Of a stretch of DNA of 64,000 nt, positions 58,827 to 64,000 are shown piece after piece. Below the pieces are notes generated by a model. The model was not told the DNA's origin. It did not search any database and worked only from the letters and a program-made list of their open reading frames with translations. The stretch is taken from contig JBAJFG010000621.1 in the NCBI GenBank assembly GCA_037903475.1, forward strand, positions 2,108,001 to 2,172,000, read 5' to 3'. Each line of letters opens with the position of its first letter. Position 1 is the stretch's first letter. This stretch comes from Ancylostoma caninum (Eukaryota; Nematoda; Chromadorea; Rhabditida; Ancylostomatidae). The translations under genes were made by a program, and so were the position numbers.

Positions 58827-59196
58827 ATGTTTATGATGAAACTTCATCGGTGGCTTTCCGCGGCTCCGCAAAGAAAAAATCTGAATGAGGTGGAGGAACG
58901 AAATTTGCTACATCTCTCAGGCACAGTCAATAACCTAATCGTTCTCTCAGTTTTTTCAAGTGTATCTGTGATTTTTACACCTATCGTAATGGGAATCCTC
59001 GTGAAATCCAACATGCAATCAACTGGTAAAAGTTGAGTAGGGATTGTCGTACGCAACGGAACTAGTTCTACTCTGGGAAAATGTAAAAGAACGATTTTTA
59101 GAAGTTGCTATTGCATGGACGAGGAGAAGATGGTTGCGTGTTTCTGCCGAAGACTCTGTTTTGAGGAACCAACAAGTTTTACGTCAGTCTTCATGA
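58827..59196 (+). CDS. Two-exon small membrane protein model, 97 residues
   Basis: ATG 58827 (other ATGs follow at 58833 and 58836) opens exon 1, 58827-59025. It reads MFMMKLHRWLSAAPQRKNLN, then a polar part (EVEERNLLHLSG), then a hydrophobic segment LIVLSVFSSVSVIFTPIVMG that would span a membrane (residues about 38-57). The donor is ACTG|GTAAAAG, the intron 76 bases, the acceptor ACGATTTTTAG. Exon 2 (59102-59196) continues in phase: EVAIAWTRRRWLRVSAEDS to TGA at 59194-59196. A basic cluster (TRRRWLR) follows the membrane segment, which would favour a cytoplasmic tail. A type II single-pass protein or the N-terminus of a larger membrane protein is plausible. A collagen-type N-terminus was considered, but no Gly-X-Y repeats follow. 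Confidence 0.3.
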
Positions 59197-59359
59197 CAAG
59201 CTAAGGAATTAGTCATAACCTATTCAGAAAATCATGAATTTTCTCTAGTACCAAGCTAATCAAAACTGGTAGTTGTTTACTTGCTAGCAAATATCCCAGC
59301 AACTAACTCTAGAAGGTGATTGTTGAATAGAGGAACCAAGCTGGTAACCTCTAGTAATA

Positions 59360-59843
59360 CAATACCCTCGCAAAGTTCTTTAAAAAAGTACACTCGGCCC
59401 GCGAAGTTTCGTTCTTTTCGTTCCATTCCCTACAAATTTGGTATAATGTAGTCTATCGAAAGTCCGAGTAGACCACGGAAATCGTACACGTCTGTTTGAC
59501 CTATTTATATGGAATTTACTATAAATTTCATGTTAAATTGTAAAATTTGAGCGTTTCTTTTTTTTTTGAGGGATTGCGTCGCGAGCGGCACGCAACGCCG
59601 CATGCGGCGAGCAAAGCGGTGAGCGACAAAATTGTGGCAAAGGTAGAACGCCTAAAATTTCATGCTGAAGCCAAAAACTGTTAGCCAACCTAATATGAGA
59701 CTGAGGTTGAGTCGACTACGCTTCTTTCCATCGGTTTTATTTTGCATTACTTTGCGCCTTAACAAATTTATAGGGAAGGAACGAAAAGAACGCAACTTCG
59801 CCGCAGCAAGTGTACTTTTTTGAAAAATTTAGCGATAGTATTG
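59360..59843. mobile_element. TA-flanked MITE, family A, copy 2
   Basis: The element is 484 bp long, with TA at 59358-59359 and 59844-59845. The left end is CAATACCCTCGCAAAGTTCT, the right end TTAGCGATAGTATTG. The body is the reverse complement of copy 1 (8721-9232): shared blocks include CCGCATGCGGCG, GTCCGAGTAGA-like, AATATGAGACTGAGGTTGAG and TTGCGCCTTAACAAATTTAT-like sequence. Divergence from copy 1 is modest, so both probably came from the same active source. Confidence 0.88.
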
Positions 59844-61285
59844 TAGCTGACGCTGCTGCAAGTGGAAACATACAACAGCTTCCAGAATCAGATTAAGGAA
59901 AAGTGCAGTGCCCAAGCATTTTCATGGGTAATCGATTGAGTCACGAGAAAATGCCCTAAAGTATCGTTACACGACTTGCTGTTTAGGAAGGAACTGACAA
60001 CAGAATAGGATGCCTGCATAAGCCAGCATTCCGTGACGATATGCCTACCCTGTCAGATGCAGTTTGTGAAGCTCATTGCAGATCCATGCTTTTTCAACAC
60101 GAATAGAAGCAGACCGAATCGAGGTTCCGAGTGGGCTTTCCTCATCAAAAAGGCAGAGGGTGCTAACGTTCAAGCGTGAGGGAAAGGCCCTAATGACGAA
60201 TACGGTAAACGATGCTGATGTTATGTTACGAAGCTCAGACATGGTGTACCCACATGAGCCAAGATTATCACTGATATTTCCCAAGATTTTGCCCTTTTTT
60301 TACCCTTGATGGTTTGTAATCCTGTTTTTCCTTATTTTACCCTTGAATCGTTCCTGAGAAAAAAGGATTTACTATTCTGTTTATACTCGTGCAACGAACC
60401 AACGCAAACAAAGAGATTTTAGAAGCCAAATTCGAGAAAAGAAGCAGACGAAAGTGGAATTAATCTACCAGGGCACCAATACATACCTACCTTATCTTAG
60501 AATGGTGGCATGCAAAGGACTTGTGCGAGAACGGATCAAAAATTACTAATTTAAGAAGGCATTGCATAGTTCCTCCCAGCAACAACTGTCTACATGTAGG
60601 TAATCCTTGCGATTTGCAGTTCGGAGATGTCCTTGACGATGTTCAGTCTAATCAAGAATACCACGGAAAGGGTGAATTCGTAGAGCGAAAAAAATCTCTT
60701 GGTGAATTTCTGGACTTCTTTTGGACGTTGTGCTGCGGAGCAAAATGCACATCACCGCAGTTAAATGTAGATCTAAATGTTGAATATAGTCCTTTAGATT
60801 GAGACCTACGGATGTCTGCAACACTTACCTTCCTCCATGTCGTTGTCTCTAGCAAGTAACCATTGACTGAAATCCTGGAAATAACTAGAGATAACGATCA
60901 ACCATGATACGCAGATAATGGTGTGGAGTCGCAGCAAGTGTTGCGGATATCATACCGCTCTTTCTACAGAAATGTATACATCCTTTCTAATTCTATCGGC
61001 GCCACCATCGCTTGGGCGGCTGGGTAACCGCCGCGATTGACATGACAGCGCGAATGTTCAAGTATAAAACACCACCATCACAAAAAAACCAACGCACAGA
61101 ACGAGTTTAATTTTGAAGACAGTCTTAGTCACTACTCGTCCTACACAGAAGGAGTAGAATTCACAGGAAATGCGTGCCTACGTCAGTAGTGCGACTGTAT
61201 GACATGCGACGCCTATACTTTCGTGGCAATTAATACCTATCATTATCAATAATTAATTGTCACTTTTAACTGTGTGAATTGTGAG
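59844..61285. other. Non-coding stretch with a weak inverted pair
   Basis: No gene supported. TCTGCAACACTTAC at about 60813 faces GCAAGTGTTGCGGA at about 60936, with GTTGTCTCTAG/CTAGAGATAAC inside, a possible decayed fold-back. The plus frame 60521-60802 (93 codons) is open but unsupported. Confidence 0.35.
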
Positions 61286-61321
61286 CAGTGGCGAACGCGG
61301 TAAGAAGGGGGGGGGGGGGGG
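61286..61321 (+). repeat. Family D end with a fifteen-G run
   Basis: CAGTGGCGAACGCGGTAAGA runs into fifteen consecutive G (61307-61321), the longest homopolymer in the window. It matches the GC-rich end of 54700-54887, without the AT-rich body. Further G6TG6 tracts follow at 61596-61608. Confidence 0.55.
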
Positions 61322-62701
61322 TGAGTGAGAAGAAAACTAAGAATTCCTTCAGGACCTTCGCTATCCACATAGAGCGTCAACATTTCAGAAATACAGTTGA
61401 TAAGAAATCAATACTGCGGACAAGAAATCAATTTTAAACTCGAATCTCTAAGAACAGATGCTTAGAGAATGATGGTAAGTGGTGTGAAATGAAGGTAAGT
61501 TGACAGCAACTTTTTAACTGTTTCATAAAGTGTTTTGAAAAGTTTATGCAACCCACAGTTGCGGCAAGTGATGGGAAAGTGGGTAGCGGGATTACGGGGG
61601 GTGGGGGGTGAGCCGCTAGACGCTTTCACCAAACTAAAATAACTATGGAAGCTTCTCCACTTATCCACATACTTACGTAAGTTACAGCGTTTCTCAGCTT
61701 GATTTTGACGCATGTGCAGCAGATGCGCGCCGCTTAGTATGGACTGTCCGAAAAATCATGAGAATTGGCTGATAAAATCGCGATTCAAAGCAGGCTAAGT
61801 CGAAAACGCTGTCGCAACATTCGACCTTTTCAGACTCCATGAATATTTTATGCCAAGGGAACATCGTCACCTGAAAAAAGAAGGAATCGAAAGTTGCTTT
61901 GCACCATTCCGTTGAAATCACAGGGTAAGCAGGAGAGTTCTTGATGCAAATGAAATTTCGAAGTGAGCTTCGATGCTCACGTGAATAGTCACAGATGAGT
62001 TTTTGTACCTTGTCCGCCATTATTATGGGAAAGAGAGTGCGAATTCTGGAGTTACTGGGTAGGAACGCGCGTTTCTTTTGGAAGAGTGACGTGTGTTGAG
62101 ATTTGTGACTACATCATTTGTTTGGCTAAGGAAAATCCCTGAAAAGAGCTAAGAAAAAAGGAAGGCGGAAGTACAAACTAAGAGGTGCCTAAATAGAAGA
62201 AGAATTTCATGTAACTGATTACCCATTGCAGGCTATCCATTAACAATAAGGACCAGCGAAAAAGACCGACCCCTGATAATCTTCTTTCACGAAATTTAGG
62301 CTTGTACCAAGTTGGAGCGAAAGTTTCACCGGCTTTCTTTGTCAATTTTATTTTTTTACAACTCTAATGAACCACATATGTCTATCCTTGGCAAGCGGTA
62401 TAAACTCTGTGATCGGTAGTACTAAATGGAGTCAATGAACCAAAACATGGGGCCTGTTAATAAATGTGTCAAACGCAGAAAATAGAGAAGATAACTGCTA
62501 TTTTGCAAGTGCGTCCACAGTAGCCATTGTACAGAACTTTCCAACCAAGAAGTCGGAGACCACCATCTCTATTTTTTGTGTAATGGGAGGTGAGCCTTTC
62601 CCCAGCAAAATTATCGGAGCATCAGCTTGGCCTAAGAGGTGAATTTTTAATGATTTTGGCAGCGCAGAGAAGGTACCCAAGAGTATACGCAATGTTCCCA
62701 G
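61322..62701. other. Non-coding stretch
   Basis: No gene supported. The minus frames 61462-61713 and 61694-62020 lack splice partners. Confidence 0.35.
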
Positions 62702-62989
62702 CAGATTATGATATGTGTACTGCTGCGAAACATTGGCTCGGATTGGAGCATACAGCAAGAATCCCAGGAGGAACAGGAAAAATCTTTCAAAAAGTGCTCC
62801 CGACTACGCAAAGGCGAAGCTGTTGTGCCCGAGTTTGAAAGCGATGTAAGATGTAGTGAGCTTCAGAGCAAGAGCAAAAGAATAGTTTTAATGCGAATTG
62901 TTTGTGGCGTTGCTGGGAAATCGAACCGAAAACAAAAAAATGAAACGGGGATGTCTGCGAGCTTTCAGGCATTTCATGATTTCAAGTAG
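62702..62989 (+). CDS. Tentative gene tail, two exons
   Basis: After the acceptor AATGTTCCCAG (ending 62701) a frame reads QIMICVLLRNIGSDW, then an acidic/polar stretch (QQESQEEQEKSFKK) to EFESD. The donor GAT|GTAAGA is strong (62846), the intron 123 bases, the acceptor GAGCTTTCAG good, and a 21-base last exon gives AFHDFK then TAG (62987-62989), with AATAAA 14 bases later (63004-63009). ATG 62708 could be the start. Against this, a second frame through the same bases (starting near 62590) is also open and joins differently. The downstream plus frame 62992-63300 may be unrelated. No family recognised. Confidence 0.25.
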   Translation, partial: QIMICVLLRNIGSDWSIQQESQEEQEKSFKKCSRLRKGEAVVPEFESDVRCSELQSKSKRIVLMRIVCGVAGKSNRKQKNETGMSASFQAFHDFK

Positions 62990-63801
62990 AAATGGATACC
63001 TTTAATAAAGCAAAGGAGAGCAGGACTTTGCTCTGCAAACATTTCATGCCTAGAAATGAAGATGGCACACTAAATTTCAAGAAAACTACAGATTTAAAAA
63101 ATCGACAACTGCGCGAGTTCAACTTTGAGCTCGTCAAAATTACCGACCAGTCCACCCCGTGTGAATTTGCTCAACTGTTCACAAGATTCAAGCAGTTTCT
63201 AGTACTTCTTAAGTTCTTCTCCTTTTCCATTTTTTTCTGTTCCAACATTGAGGAATCAGAAATTCCCTCATTCTTATCGCCAAACGTTATTCGAAATTAG
63301 AAAAGGAACTTCTGAACTGCAAAACAACGTAATAGGTACGTCTAAACTTCTTTCGATAGAGGTTACCCTTCCTGCCTGTCTTGGTCCCTTGAAGTCAGCA
63401 GCAGCGGAAAATTTCGTTTCTGAGATTTTGCGCAGAAAAACTGCTGGCATTTGAAACAAAAAGCTCGAGCAGCTAGTAGTTGTTATTTTTCGCCCTTCAA
63501 CGAAGACATTGGGGCTCAGGACAAATATAAGAACTTGCAGGGCTCGGCTGAAACCGGTATGAACTGTTATCACTCGGATAGAGAACTTTCTCACTAGTAC
63601 TCAATCGATTGAAGCACGAAACGCTCAAGATCCTAGGAGTGGAATTTTCCGTGGATGATGACTCCAATTAGCAATGCCTCGAAGCCTCGCAAATTTAACG
63701 GCCGCGACGCAGTTTCGACATGCCGATTCGGTTGTCCTGACATAGTCTGACACGCATCACAGAGATCGGATGGGGTATAACCAATAACCAATTAGGGTTC
63801 A

Positions 63802-63803
<2 letters not shown>
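62990..63803. other. Non-coding stretch
   Basis: A plus frame at 62992-63300 is open (102 codons) but begins just after the proposed polyadenylation signal and has no splice support. Nothing else noted. Confidence 0.3.

Positions 63804-63891
<88 letters not shown>
63804..63891. repeat. (GT)44 microsatellite
   Basis: An uninterrupted GT tract of 88 bases. On the minus strand it keeps an HTHTHT frame open, which is an artefact. Confidence 0.99.
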
Positions 63892-63892
<1 letters not shown>

Positions 63893-64000
63893 CGCAAACG
63901 GAACCGCGTCGCGACTACACCGCTCCGCGGTTGCAACACGGCAGCAGTGACTAAGCAAGTCAAAGTGGAATAGGGTGAAAGCGACTGTGAAAGGGCTCCA

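Noticed and set aside
58827..59196. Cuticle collagen N-terminus
   Set aside because: The membrane segment and RRR cluster are superficially similar, but no Gly-X-Y region follows in any frame.
63695..63958. Frame encoding a long HT repeat on the minus strand
   Set aside because: Translation of the GT microsatellite.

Overview
This looks like nuclear DNA of a nematode, probably a strongylid or hookworm-like parasite (inference). The composition is moderately AT-rich. Candidate introns are short and end in pyrimidine-rich acceptors such as TTTACCCAG, TTTCAG and TTTTGCAG. A broken retrotransposon gag resembles a type I associate with hookworm genomes. Nothing looks bacterial: there are no Shine-Dalgarno operons, no rRNA and no CRISPR array.

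The window is a gene-poor, transposon-rich stretch. I recognise no conserved housekeeping gene. Apart from gag and the minisatellite, the single-frame ORFs (up to about 170 codons) are no longer than chance would give in 64 kb read in six frames. I therefore relied on chains of exons whose splice sites and phases agree. The best plus-strand models are a multi-exon gene at about 29.5-31.7 kb, a small coiled-coil-like model at 27.35-27.75 kb, and weaker models at 25.7, 32.4-33.2, 36.2-36.5, 40.6-40.8, 58.8-59.2 and 62.7-63.0 kb. None has a secure function.

Most structure is repetitive. From left to right: a degenerate minisatellite (1.6 kb), an ATTC microsatellite (7.1 kb), two TA-flanked MITEs (8.7 and 9.5 kb) with second copies at 59.4 and 39.1 kb, a dispersed family with GGTAATCTCAATGATGCAT-type ends (11.1, 13.3, 19.4, 44.1, 53.0 kb), a degenerate CAAGTTGTCGACAAG repeat (18.0-18.7 kb), a CpG-rich TA-flanked element (24.4-25.1 kb), a tRNA-derived SINE-like repeat (25.2 and 41.3 kb), fold-back elements (28.0, 30.4, 38.9, 53.0, 55.6 kb), a rearranged gag relic (33.8-35.0 kb), a hAT-type MITE with an exact 8-bp target duplication (43.9 kb), a 686-bp palindrome carrying tRNA-like promoter boxes (45.9-46.6 kb), a 2.6-kb array of 60-bp units (48.25-50.88 kb), TTCGAATA-rich blocks (47.8, 51.1, 52.7 kb), a complete but dead Tc1/mariner transposon (56.1-57.4 kb) followed by a GC-rich TATA-box segment (57.7-58.1 kb), and a GT microsatellite (63.8 kb).

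The genes, if real, show no shared pathway. The main theme is repeated insertion of short non-autonomous DNA transposons, often beside or inside one another, plus an excess of inverted repeats that would fold into double-stranded RNA if transcribed.
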